A stretch of DNA of 64,000 nt, taken from NCBI RefSeq assembly GCF_040267705.1, contig NZ_CP158374.1, positions 1,116,001 to 1,180,000 of the forward strand, given 5' to 3'. A program made the position numbers and the translations under genes. This DNA comes from Agromyces sp. G08B096 (lineage in GTDB: Bacteria; Actinomycetota; Actinomycetes; Actinomycetales; Microbacteriaceae). Every line of letters begins with the position of its first letter. The stretch's first letter is position 1. The notes under the pieces are model-generated. The model ran no database searches, had not been told where the DNA came from, and was given only the letters and a program-made list of their open reading frames with translations. Shown one piece after another: positions 1 through 6,972 of this stretch.

Positions 1-960
1 CAGGAACCGGCGAATGCCCGCGCGATCCGCGCCGGGCACGAACCGGAGGTAGTAGTGGCCGACCGCGGGGATGATGCCCGCCGCGCCATTCGTCGGGGCG
101 GTGACGACCCGCCCGCCCGACGCGTTCTCCTCGTTGACGGCGAGGGCGAAGGCGTGCAGCCACTCCGTCGACGTGTCGCGGACGTGCTCGTCGCGGTCGT
201 ACTCTTCAAGCCTGCGTCGCACCTCGGGCGCGCGGCGGCGGACTCCGAGGCCACCGGGCAGGGTGCCCTCGGTCGCCAGCCCATGGCTCACGCACTCGGC
301 CATCGCGTCCCAGATGGCGTCCAGGCCCGCCTCGATGCCGGCCTCCCCGTGGACGGCGACCTCGTTGTACCGGGCGATGTCGCAGAACGAGACGCCGTGC
401 TCGTCGCAGAGCGCGAGCAGCTCGGCCGCGCTGGAGTACGGCAGCGGATGCCGCAGCGCCTCGGATGCCTCGGGCGCGTCGCCGTCGCGCCGGATGAAGC
501 CGCCGCCGACCGAGTAGTAGGTCTCCTCGGCGATGGGAAGCGCCCGGCCGTCGGCCCACGCCTGCAGGGTGAGCGCGTTCGGGTGGCCGGGCAGTCTCGT
601 CCGCGGTTCGAGGGAGAGATCCGACCGGCGCATCAGGACGGGATGCCGCCCGGCGAGCCGGAGCGAGGCTCCCTCGTCGCCGAGCCGGCTCCATGCGCCG
701 CGCACCTCGTCGGGATCGCAGTCGTGCGGCTGCAGGCCGGCGAGCCCCGCGACGACGGCGTCGGGCGTGCCGTGCCCGAGCCCGGTCGCGCCGAGCGAGC
801 CGTAGAGCGAGCAGGTGACGCGCGTGACCTGTTCGAGCAGCCCGTCGGCGGCGAGCCGTTCGGCGAACGCCCGGGCGGCTCGCATGGGGCCGACGGTGTG
901 CGAACTCGACGGGCCGATCCCGATCGAGAACAGGTCGAGGGCCGAGACGAACGCTGTCAC
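1..960 (-). CDS. sdaA: L-serine ammonia-lyase, single-chain type (3' end beyond window)
   Basis: It deaminates L-serine to pyruvate and ammonia using an iron-sulfur cluster. Reading the minus strand from the GTG at 960 gives a serine-dehydratase beta domain that opens with the hallmark GIGPSSSHTVGPM. Much later, near the left edge, comes the start of the alpha domain (APTNGAAGIIPA). 320 codons are present; the family is about 455 residues, so the C-terminal part with the cluster cysteines lies outside the window. TACCCT (967-972) sits 6 nt before the GTG, suggesting a leaderless mRNA. The gene is divergent from the GNAT gene. Identification is firm; completeness cannot be judged. Confidence 0.9.
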   Translation of the reverse strand, partial: MTAFVSALDLFSIGIGPSSSHTVGPMRAARAFAERLAADGLLEQVTRVTCSLYGSLGATGLGHGTPDAVVAGLAGLQPHDCDPDEVRGAWSRLGDEGASLRLAGRHPVLMRRSDLSLEPRTRLPGHPNALTLQAWADGRALPIAEETYYSVGGGFIRRDGDAPEASEALRHPLPYSSAAELLALCDEHGVSFCDIARYNEVAVHGEAGIEAGLDAIWDAMAECVSHGLATEGTLPGGLGVRRRAPEVRRRLEEYDRDEHVRDTSTEWLHAFALAVNEENASGGRVVTAPTNGAAGIIPAVGHYYLRFVPGADRAGIRRFL

Positions 961-1117
961 CCCTCAAGGGTACGCGCGGACTCGTGCACGATTGCCTCGT
1001 TCCACCGCAGATTCTTTGCGTCGGACGCGGACGCGGCGCACGATCGCGGAGCCGAGCCGTGCGCCCCGCCGGGCGCCGCCGGCCGACGGCTCAGGTCCAC
1101 GCACGTAGGCTTGACGG

Positions 1118-1711
1118 ATGCCCGGAACCGACCGCTCGCCCGTCCGCGTCCGCCTCATGCACGACGAGGAGACCGACGCCGTCGTGGACCTCGTGCTCGG
1201 GGCGTACGCCGGCGATTTCGAGCTCGCGGACGGCTATCGCGCCGACATCGTGGCGGTCGCCGAGCGGGCCGCGGAGCACCAGGTCTGGGTCGCGGTCGAC
1301 GCCGTCGACGGGACGCTGCTCGGCACGGTCTCGACTCCGCGTGCGGGCCGGGCGATCTCGCCGCTCGCGCGAGAGGGCGAACTCGACTTCCGGTTCCTCG
1401 GCGTCGCGCACGCCGCCAGGCGCAGCGGCATCGGCGAGGTCCTCGTCGCACACGTCGTCGGGCTGGCGAGGCAGCGCGGCCTCGGCCGTGTCGTGCTCAA
1501 CACCGGGCCCGACATGATCGCCGCGCACCGGCTCTACGAGCGGCTCGGCTTCGCGCGGCTGCCCGAGCGCGAGTACCGGTTCGAACGCGCCGACGGGTCG
1601 GGCTTCCTCATGATGGCGTACGGGATCGAGATCGGCCAGGTGGACCCGCCGGAGGCATCCGACCCGCTCGCCGACCCCGGCGAGCTCAGCGCAGCGTCTT
1701 CCGCGCGGTGA
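1118..1711 (+). CDS. GNAT family N-acetyltransferase
   Basis: This 197-residue protein has the acetyl-CoA pyrophosphate loop RRSGIGE (101-107) of the GNAT fold, followed by the C-terminal AHRLYERLGF (136-145) typical of the family. It should transfer an acetyl group from acetyl-CoA to an amine; the substrate cannot be read from the sequence. TAGGCT (1106-1111) lies 6 nt before the ATG and no Shine-Dalgarno is visible, so the mRNA is probably leaderless. Its 3' end overlaps the convergent CoA-binding-protein gene by 26 bp. Confidence 0.85.
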   Translation: MPGTDRSPVRVRLMHDEETDAVVDLVLGAYAGDFELADGYRADIVAVAERAAEHQVWVAVDAVDGTLLGTVSTPRAGRAISPLAREGELDFRFLGVAHAARRSGIGEVLVAHVVGLARQRGLGRVVLNTGPDMIAAHRLYERLGFARLPEREYRFERADGSGFLMMAYGIEIGQVDPPEASDPLADPGELSAASSAR

Positions 1712-2315
1712 TCTGACCGGTGTCGAATCCGAGCAGGTGCAGCCCGCCGTGGAAGCGCGCGTGCTCGACCTTGATGCAGCGGTCCATCACCACGGTGAGG
1801 CCCTTCGCCTCGCCGTCGTAGGCGGCCTCCTCGTTCCAGATGCCGAGCTGCACCCAGATGGTCTTCGCGCCGGCGGCGACGACCTCGTGGACGACCTGCG
1901 GGATGTCGCTGCCGCGCCGGAACACCACGACGATGTCGGGCACCTCGGGCAGGTCGGCGAGGCTCGGATACGCCGGCTGCCCCAGGATCTCGGTCGCGTT
2001 CGGGTTCACGAAGTAGAGCCGGTAGTCGCTGGACTGCTGCAGGTAGGTGCCGACGAAGTAGCTCGACCGTGCGGGGTTCGGCGAGGCGCCGACGATCGCG
2101 ACCGACTTCGCCGCGCGCAGGATCGCGAGGCGCTGCTTGGCGTCGGGCCCGACCCACGTGCGCTGGGAACGGAGCAGCTTGGCGAGCGGCGAGTCGGGGG
2201 CGAGCTCGCACGAGAGGCCGTTGACGAGGCGGACGGTCTCGACCTCTTCGCCCGCCGAACCTGCAGGGTCGGCGGTCGCCGTCGCCGTCGTCGTGACATC
2301 CTCGGTGGTGGTCAT
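1686..2315 (-). CDS. CoA-binding domain protein (YccU type)
   Basis: A 209-residue protein. After about 65 variable residues comes a Rossmann-like CoA_binding_2 domain with VAIVGASPNPARSS (72-85) and, further on, the conserved VVVFRRGSDI and WVQLGIWNEEA stretches. Proteins of this family bind CoA but have no established reaction. The ATG overlaps the metY stop by 4 nt (ATGA), so it is translationally coupled to metY and may serve sulfur amino-acid metabolism; that link is inference. The threonine-rich first 20 residues are probably disordered. The last 26 bp overlap the convergent GNAT gene. Confidence 0.85.
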   Translation of the reverse strand: MTTTEDVTTTATATADPAGSAGEEVETVRLVNGLSCELAPDSPLAKLLRSQRTWVGPDAKQRLAILRAAKSVAIVGASPNPARSSYFVGTYLQQSSDYRLYFVNPNATEILGQPAYPSLADLPEVPDIVVVFRRGSDIPQVVHEVVAAGAKTIWVQLGIWNEEAAYDGEAKGLTVVMDRCIKVEHARFHGGLHLLGFDTGQITARKTLR

Positions 2316-3607
2316 CGCGTGCCTCCCGTCGCGGCCGTGAGCGCCTGGTCGAGATCGTAGATGAGGTCGTCGGCGTCCTCGATGCCGACGGAGAGCCGGA
2401 TGACGCCCGGCCCGACCCCCGCGTCGACCAGCTGCTGCTCGGTGAGCTGCGCGTGGGTCGTCGAGGCGGGGTGGATGATGAGCGTCTTCGCGTCGCCGAT
2501 GTTGGCGAGGTGGCTCGCGAGCGAGACCTCTTCGATGACCCGCTGGCCGACCTCGCGGCCGCCCTTCACCTCGAAGCTGAAGACCGAGCCCGGCCCCTTC
2601 GGCAGGTACTTGCGCGCCCGCTCATGATGCGGGTGGCTCTCGAGCCCGGCCCACCACACGTGTTCGATCCGAGGGTCGGCTTCGAGCCATTCGGCGACGA
2701 CGCGCGCGTTGTCGACGTGCGCCTGGATGCGGTAGGGCAGGGTCTCCACGCCCTGCGCGAGCAGGAACGCCGAGTGCGGGGCGAGCGTCGGGCCGATGTC
2801 GCGCAGCTGCTCCGCGCGGAGCCGGGTGAGGAACGCGTACTCGCCGAAGTTGCCCGACCACTGCAGGCCGCCGTAGCTCGGCACCGGCTCGCCGAACAGG
2901 GGGAACTTCTCGGAGTGCCAGTGGAAGCGGCCCGACTCGACCACGACGCCGCCGAGGGTGGTCCCGTGGCCGCCGAGGAACTTCGTCGCCGAGTGCGTGA
3001 CGATGTCGGCGCCCCACTCGATCGGGCGGTTCAGGTACGGCGTGGCGATCGTCGAGTCGACGATGAAGGGGATGCCGTGCGCGTGGGCGGCGTCGGCGAG
3101 CGCCTCGAGGTCGGCGATCTCGCCCGACGGGTTCGCGATGGTCTCGACGAAGATCGCTTTGGTCTGCGGGGTGATGGCCGCGGCGTAGTCCTCGGCGTCC
3201 GACGAGCGCACGAACGTCGTCTCGACGCCGAAGCGGCGGAGCGTGACATCCAGCTGCGTGATGGAGCCGCCGTACAGGTTCGCGGAGGCGACGAGGTGGT
3301 CGCCGGCGCCGACGAGCGAGGCGAACGTGATGTACTGCGCCGACAGGCCGCTCGCGGTGGCCACGGCGCCGAGGCCGCCCTCGAGGCTCGCGACCCGCTC
3401 CTCGAAGCTCGCGACCGTCGGGTTGGCGAGCCGTGAGTAGATGTTGCCGTACTTCTGCAGCGCGAACCGCGCCGCCGCGTCGGCGGTGTCGTCGAACACG
3501 AACGCGCTCGTCTGGTAGATCGGGAGCGCGCGGGCGCCCGTCACGGGGTCGGGGATGTTCCCCGCGTGGATCGCACGCGTCTTGAAGCCGTATTCGCGGT
3601 CTGCCAT
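2312..3607 (-). CDS. metY: O-acetylhomoserine aminocarboxypropyltransferase / sulfhydrylase
   Basis: A 431-residue PLP enzyme of the Cys/Met-metabolism fold. It makes homocysteine from O-acetylhomoserine and sulfide, an entry step to methionine. The PLP lysine is Lys209 in SATKF; YGNIYSRLANPT (53-64) and the C-terminal RLSVGIEDADDLI are typical of the family. Length is as expected. TAGCGT (3614-3619) lies 6 nt before the ATG, so the message is probably leaderless and no riboswitch fits between promoter and start. It leads a two-gene operon with the CoA-binding protein. A methionine importer (metQNI) lies 14 kb away. Confidence 0.93.
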   Translation of the reverse strand: MADREYGFKTRAIHAGNIPDPVTGARALPIYQTSAFVFDDTADAAARFALQKYGNIYSRLANPTVASFEERVASLEGGLGAVATASGLSAQYITFASLVGAGDHLVASANLYGGSITQLDVTLRRFGVETTFVRSSDAEDYAAAITPQTKAIFVETIANPSGEIADLEALADAAHAHGIPFIVDSTIATPYLNRPIEWGADIVTHSATKFLGGHGTTLGGVVVESGRFHWHSEKFPLFGEPVPSYGGLQWSGNFGEYAFLTRLRAEQLRDIGPTLAPHSAFLLAQGVETLPYRIQAHVDNARVVAEWLEADPRIEHVWWAGLESHPHHERARKYLPKGPGSVFSFEVKGGREVGQRVIEEVSLASHLANIGDAKTLIIHPASTTHAQLTEQQLVDAGVGPGVIRLSVGIEDADDLIYDLDQALTAATGGTR

Positions 3608-3673
3608 GCGATCACGCTAGACGTCGGCGCCCGGCCCCTGTTCGGCGGGCGTAACGCGGGGCAACGGATGACC

Positions 3674-3691
3674 GGCCGTCGTCTCACGGCC
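3674..3691 (-). terminator. hairpin between the isochorismatase and metY genes
   Basis: Perfect 6-bp inverted repeat GGCCGT / ACGGCC with a 6-nt loop, 35 nt past the isochorismatase stop codon and about 55 bp upstream of the metY -10 element. There is no T-tract, so termination is only a likely role. Confidence 0.4.
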
Positions 3692-3725
3692 CGCAGGTCG
3701 GTCTCCCATCTGCCCGTCGGTGAGC

Positions 3726-4292
3726 CTACGGGCGGGCGGCCACGACCTCATCGGTCGAGACGACCTCGGCGAACCCGCCGCCCGCGAGGTTCACGGCCGT
3801 CGCCCTCGCGAGCTCGGCCGCCGTGAGCCGGAGGCCGCCCGGCCCCTCGAGATCGAAGGTGTGCGTCGCGTCGAGCGGAACGACCACCCGGTAGCCGAGG
3901 TTGCCGCCCATGCGCGCGGTCGTCTCGACGCACATGTTCGTCTGGATGCCGCACAGCACGAGCTCGCGGATGCCCCGCGCCCGCAGCCACCCATCGAGGT
4001 CGGGGTCGCCGTAGAACGCGGAGTTCACGTGCTTGGACACGAGCAGGTCGTGCCGGGCGGAGGCGACGACGGGCTTCAGGGCGTTGCCCGGCGTACCGGG
4101 CGTCAGCGGCGAGCCGGGCGACCGCGAGTCGTGGCGCACGAGGACGATGGGGCGCGAGGCATCCGACCACGCGTCGACGAGGCGGGCGATGTTCGCCTCG
4201 GCGTCGGGGTTGTCTCTGGCGCCCCAGACGGGGTCGTCGAAGCCCTGCTGGACGTCGATGACGACGAGGGCGGCGTCGGGGGAGAGCTGCAT
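3726..4292 (-). CDS. cysteine hydrolase, isochorismatase family
   Basis: A 188-residue single-domain isochorismatase-fold hydrolase. The catalytic triad is complete: Asp13 (VIDVQQGF), Lys87 (VSKHVNSAF) and Cys121 (QTNMCVETT). Such proteins hydrolyse amides or related bonds (nicotinamidase, carbamoyl hydrolases and many orphans); nothing here fixes the substrate. It precedes metY on the same strand but is separated by 118 bp containing a hairpin and the metY promoter, so it is probably a separate unit. Confidence 0.88.
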   Translation of the reverse strand: MQLSPDAALVVIDVQQGFDDPVWGARDNPDAEANIARLVDAWSDASRPIVLVRHDSRSPGSPLTPGTPGNALKPVVASARHDLLVSKHVNSAFYGDPDLDGWLRARGIRELVLCGIQTNMCVETTARMGGNLGYRVVVPLDATHTFDLEGPGGLRLTAAELARATAVNLAGGGFAEVVSTDEVVAARP

Positions 4293-4386
4293 GCGGCCAT
4301 CCTGCCCGAGGCGCGGCCGCCGGCGCCGCGCGAGGGCTGCCGACCTTCGTCGGGTTCCTGCCGCGCAGCCCAGCTAGGCTCGCCGG

Positions 4387-4695
4387 ATGACCGCCGCGCC
4401 CGTGCTCGAACACGCCATCCTGCCCGTCGTCCCCGGCCGGGAGGCCGAGTTCGAGTCGGCCTTCGCGGAGGCGAAGACGATCATCCAGGCGATGCCGGGG
4501 TTCATCGACCTCACGCTGTCGCGCTCCGTCGAGACGCCGAACGAGTACCTCCTGCTCGTGCACTGGGACTCCGTCGAGGCGCACGAGGAGGGCTTCCGCG
4601 GATCGGCCGAGTACGGACGCTGGCGGGAGCTCCTGCACGGGTTCTACGACCCGTTCCCGGTGGTGGAGCACTTCCGCTCGGTGCACAGGGCCTGA
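4387..4695 (+). CDS. antibiotic biosynthesis monooxygenase (ABM) domain protein
   Basis: A 102-residue single ABM-fold protein (dimeric alpha-beta barrel). ILPVVPGREAEFE opens the first strand and helix, FIDLTLSRSVETPNEYLLLVHWDS covers the central strands, and a C-terminal EHF closes the fold. Members include small cofactor-free monooxygenases and heme-degrading enzymes; without the active-site context the reaction cannot be assigned. TAGGCT (4375-4380) is 6 nt before the ATG, giving a probable leaderless mRNA. Confidence 0.8.
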   Translation: MTAAPVLEHAILPVVPGREAEFESAFAEAKTIIQAMPGFIDLTLSRSVETPNEYLLLVHWDSVEAHEEGFRGSAEYGRWRELLHGFYDPFPVVEHFRSVHRA

Positions 4696-4709
4696 TCAGG
4701 CCCACTTGC

Positions 4710-4715
4710 TACCCT
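4710..4715 (+). promoter_or_regulatory. probable -10 element for the riboswitch-gdx transcript
   Basis: TACCCT matches the actinobacterial TANNNT pattern and lies about 27 nt before the riboswitch core, placing the 5' end near 4722. A perfect 12-bp palindrome CGTCGATCGACG (4726-4737) would be the first structure in the RNA. Confidence 0.5.
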
Positions 4716-4741
4716 GAGGGCAGGTCGTCGATCGACGATCT

Positions 4742-4783
4742 CCGGACGAGGGAACCCAGTACCCGGAACGCGACAAGACTGGC
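4742..4783 (+). ncRNA. guanidine-III riboswitch controlling gdx
   Basis: The stretch carries, in order, the conserved blocks of the guanidine-III (mini-ykkC class III) aptamer: CCGGACGAGG (4742-4751), GUACCCGG (4759-4766) and GACAAGAC (4772-4779). Helix P1 pairs CCGG 4742-4745 with CCGG 4763-4766. The pseudoknot helix pairs CCAGT 4756-4760 with ACTGG 4778-4782. This is the H-type pseudoknot layout known for the class. It ends 19 nt before the start of a guanidinium exporter gene, the expected target. The match was made from memory of the consensus. Confidence 0.88.
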
Positions 4784-4796
4784 ACTCAGGGAGTGA
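4784..4796 (+). promoter_or_regulatory. Shine-Dalgarno hairpin (riboswitch expression platform)
   Basis: CACTC-AGG-GAGTG forms a 5-bp hairpin directly after the aptamer and contains the AGGGAG ribosome-binding sequence of gdx. Folding it would hide the site, so translational control by the upstream pseudoknot is plausible. Confidence 0.55.
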
Positions 4797-4802
4797 TCGG
4801 TC

Positions 4803-5132
4803 ATGGCGTGGGTCGTGCTCATCGTGTCGGGTGTCCTCGAGGCCGTCTGGGCCACGGCGCTCGGCAAGTCCGAGGGCTTCACGAAGCTCTGGCCGTCGGT
4901 GGTCTTCTTCGGCGCGCTCGCCCTGTCGATGGGCGGGCTGGCGTGGGCCATGCGTGACATCTCGACCGGCACCGCGTACGCGGTCTGGGTCGGCATCGGC
5001 GCGGCGCTCACGGTCGTGTGGGCGATGATCACCGGCGACACGGATGTCTCGTGGGTGAAGCTGCTGCTCATCGCGGGGCTCGTGGGCTGTGTCGTGGGGT
5101 TGAAGCTCGTCGACGGCGGCAGCGGGCACTAG
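4803..5132 (+). CDS. gdx: guanidinium exporter, small multidrug resistance family (Gdx/SugE)
   Basis: A 109-residue four-helix SMR transporter that exports guanidinium in exchange for protons as a dual-topology dimer in the cytoplasmic membrane. The essential Glu13 is present in GVLEAVWA. GLAWAMRDISTGTAYAVWVGIG and the C-terminal GLKLVDG match the SugE/Gdx branch and differ from the EmrE drug-export branch. Length is as expected. The guanidine-III riboswitch immediately upstream independently supports the substrate. Expression should rise when guanidine accumulates. Confidence 0.93.
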   Translation: MAWVVLIVSGVLEAVWATALGKSEGFTKLWPSVVFFGALALSMGGLAWAMRDISTGTAYAVWVGIGAALTVVWAMITGDTDVSWVKLLLIAGLVGCVVGLKLVDGGSGH

Positions 5133-5154
5133 GGGGCCGCCGCTCGCGGCAGGG

Positions 5155-5172
5155 TGTCAAGAAAGCTTGACA
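5155..5172. promoter_or_regulatory. operator 1 of the XRE regulator module
   Basis: Perfect inverted repeat TGTCAAG-AAAG-CTTGACA. Its right arm contains TTGACA (5167-5172), the -35 element of the module promoter, so a bound repressor would block polymerase. Confidence 0.8.
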
Positions 5173-5195
5173 CGGTGTCGAACTCTTCGTACATT
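5167..5195 (+). promoter_or_regulatory. near-consensus promoter of the membrane protein-XRE operon
   Basis: TTGACA (5167-5172), a 17-bp spacer and TACATT (5190-5195) form the best sigma70-type promoter in the window. The start point falls near 5202, at the edge of operator 2. Confidence 0.8.
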
Positions 5196-5201
5196 TGCGA
5201 G

Positions 5202-5219
5202 TGTCAAGGATTCTTGACA
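5202..5219. promoter_or_regulatory. operator 2 of the XRE regulator module
   Basis: Perfect inverted repeat TGTCAAG-GATT-CTTGACA, with the same arms as operator 1 and centred 47 bp downstream of it. It lies at the predicted transcription start, upstream of the AAGGAGG ribosome-binding site (5226-5232). Confidence 0.8.
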
Positions 5220-5237
5220 TCTCTGAAGGAGGCTCGC

Positions 5238-5669
5238 ATGTCGTACGAGGAGAAGGGCGTCTGGTCGTTCCTGGCCGTCGCCGTGGTCGGCTACGGGGTG
5301 TACCTGTGGCTCGTGCTCCCGCAGCTCGCAGCGCGGTCGGTCGCCGAGATCGACTACGTGTCCCCGATGCTGTGGACCATCGGCGGCGCGATCGTCGCCG
5401 GCATCCTCGCCCGCATCCTGGTCGAGATCCTGAGCCCCAGCGAGCAGCGCGGTGCCGACCAGCGCGACCGCGAGATCGACCGCACCGGTGAACGGGTCGG
5501 CAACTCGTTCATCGTGATCGCCGCGCTCGCCGCCCTGCTGCTCTGCTGGGTCGAAGCCGACTGGTTCTGGATCGCGAATGTGATCTATCTCGGCTTCGTG
5601 CTCTCCGCGCTCCTGTCGAGCGTGACCAAGCTGGCGGCGTACCGGACCGGAGGCTTCCAGTCATGGTGA
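5238..5669 (+). CDS. small four-helix membrane protein of an XRE-regulated module
   Basis: A 143-residue protein with four predicted membrane segments (about 9-31, 46-66, 92-110, 115-135) and a highly charged cytoplasmic loop (about 69-90) rich in Arg, Asp and Glu. I do not recognise a catalytic motif. The layout resembles small DUF2178-like membrane proteins that are often paired with XRE regulators, so it may modulate or be controlled by its partner; that is inference. The start at 5238 is preferred over an upstream in-frame start because AAGGAGG lies 5 nt before it and the upstream residues would cross operator 2. The stop overlaps the next gene by 7 nt. Confidence 0.8.
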   Translation: MSYEEKGVWSFLAVAVVGYGVYLWLVLPQLAARSVAEIDYVSPMLWTIGGAIVAGILARILVEILSPSEQRGADQRDREIDRTGERVGNSFIVIAALAALLLCWVEADWFWIANVIYLGFVLSALLSSVTKLAAYRTGGFQSW

Positions 5670-5893
5670 AGCCCACCCGCGTCACGAACTCCATCCGTGC
5701 ACTGCGCTTCGCGCACGGCGAGCTCACCCAGGCCGAGCTCGCCGCCCGCATCGGGGTCACCAGGCAGACCGTCATCGCGATCGAGCAGGGGCGCTACTCG
5801 CCATCGCTCGAACTCGCGTTCCAGATCGCCCGCGTCTTCGGCGTGCCGCTCGACGACGTCTTCCAGTACCCCGACGACGAAGGGGGCCGCTGA
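5663..5893 (+). CDS. XRE/Cro-type helix-turn-helix regulator
   Basis: A 76-residue single-domain DNA-binding protein. The HTH covers LTQAELAARIGVTRQTVIAIEQGRYSPS (about 21-48), followed by LAFQIARVFGVPLDDVF. It belongs to the short group of Bacillus YgzD type, which regulates adjacent membrane-protein genes. The two TGTCAAG-N4-CTTGACA operators upstream of the operon are the obvious binding sites, giving negative autoregulation. It overlaps the membrane-protein gene by 7 nt and the following dehydrogenase gene by 1 nt, so the three are coupled. Confidence 0.9.
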   Translation: MVKPTRVTNSIRALRFAHGELTQAELAARIGVTRQTVIAIEQGRYSPSLELAFQIARVFGVPLDDVFQYPDDEGGR

Positions 5894-6972
5894 TGGTCGC
5901 GGCGGTCCGACGGGGTGCGCCCGGCTCGGCCGAGCCGCGCGCGCCCCACATGGCGGCCGTGGCGCAGCACCGGTACGGCGGTCCCGAGGTCCTCGCGCTC
6001 GAGGAGGTCCTCGCCCCGGCAGCCGGGGCCGGCGAGGTGCTCATCCGGGTCGCGGCGGCGGCGGTCAGCGCCGGCGACGTGCTCGTCATGCGCGGCGAAC
6101 CCCGGCTCGTGCGGCTCGCGTTCGGCGTGCGTCGCCCCAAGCGGCCCACCATCGGTCGGGATGTCTCGGGCGAAGTGGTCGCCGTCGGCGACGGCGTGAC
6201 CCGTTTCCGCGTGGGTGAGGCGGTCTTCGCCGAGTCGGACCAGGGCGGCTGGGCCGAGCTCGTCGCGGTGCCCGAGCGCTTCGTCGCTCACCGCCCGGGC
6301 TCCGTCGACGCCGCTCATGCGGCCGCGGTGCCGGTCTCGGGCACGACGGCGCTTCAGGGCCTCAGGCTCGCCGGCGTCCGCGCGGGCAGCCGGGTGCTCG
6401 TGAACGGCGCGTCGGGCGGTGTCGGCGGGTTCGCCGTGCAGCTCGCGGTGGCGCTCGGGGCCCACGTGACCGGGGTCTCCCGCGGAGCGAAGGCGGCCCA
6501 TGTCCACGCCCTCGGCGCCGACCGCGTGATCGACTACCGCACGACCGACTTCACCCGCCAGACCGCGGCGTACGACGTGGTGTTCGACCTCGTCGGCGAC
6601 CGGCCGCTCGGCGCGGTCCGGCGCACCCTGGCCCCAGGCGGCACACTGCTGCTGGCCTCGGGACGCGGCGGCCGCGTGCTCGGCCCGATGCGGCGCATCC
6701 TCGCGGCCGGCCTGATCTCGCCGTTCGTGCCGCAGCGGCTCCGCATCCTCACCGCCCGGCGCAACGGCGACGACCTCGCCGAGCTTGCACGGCGCATCGA
6801 CTCGGGCGAGATCCGGCCGGTCGTCGACGAGGTGGTGCCGCTCGAGCGCGTCGCCGACGCGGTCCGCCGGCTCGAGGCGGGCGACGTGCGGGGCAAGCTG
6901 GTCCTCGCGATCGGTCGGCCGGCTAGCCCCAGGTCGGCAGCCAGAAGTGCAGACGGCGGAACTCGGCCGTGA
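5893..6972 (+). CDS. NAD(P)-dependent alcohol dehydrogenase / quinone oxidoreductase (MDR superfamily)
   Basis: A 359-residue MDR protein without structural-zinc cysteines. The GroES-like N-terminal domain begins at VAQHRYGGPEVL, and the Rossmann motif VNGASGGVGGFAVQLA lies near residue 175. The substrate is unknown; zinc-free members reduce quinones or enones with NADPH. The ATG at 5893 overlaps the regulator stop (TGATG); an in-frame ATG at 5950 is an alternative that would drop 19 unconserved residues. About 20 residues after the conserved KLVLAIG end are encoded antisense to the mannosyltransferase gene, a 50-bp tail overlap. Confidence 0.87.
   Translation: MVAAVRRGAPGSAEPRAPHMAAVAQHRYGGPEVLALEEVLAPAAGAGEVLIRVAAAAVSAGDVLVMRGEPRLVRLAFGVRRPKRPTIGRDVSGEVVAVGDGVTRFRVGEAVFAESDQGGWAELVAVPERFVAHRPGSVDAAHAAAVPVSGTTALQGLRLAGVRAGSRVLVNGASGGVGGFAVQLAVALGAHVTGVSRGAKAAHVHALGADRVIDYRTTDFTRQTAAYDVVFDLVGDRPLGAVRRTLAPGGTLLLASGRGGRVLGPMRRILAAGLISPFVPQRLRILTARRNGDDLAELARRIDSGEIRPVVDEVVPLERVADAVRRLEAGDVRGKLVLAIGRPASPRSAARSADGGTRP

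Noticed and set aside
55..1716. A 553-codon plus-strand open frame at the left edge
   Set aside because: It runs antisense to the serine dehydratase and out of frame through the GNAT gene; no conserved motif.
3608..3725. SAM-type riboswitch before metY
   Set aside because: The -10 TAGCGT is 6 nt before the metY ATG, leaving no transcribed leader, and the SAM-I/IV consensus blocks are missing.
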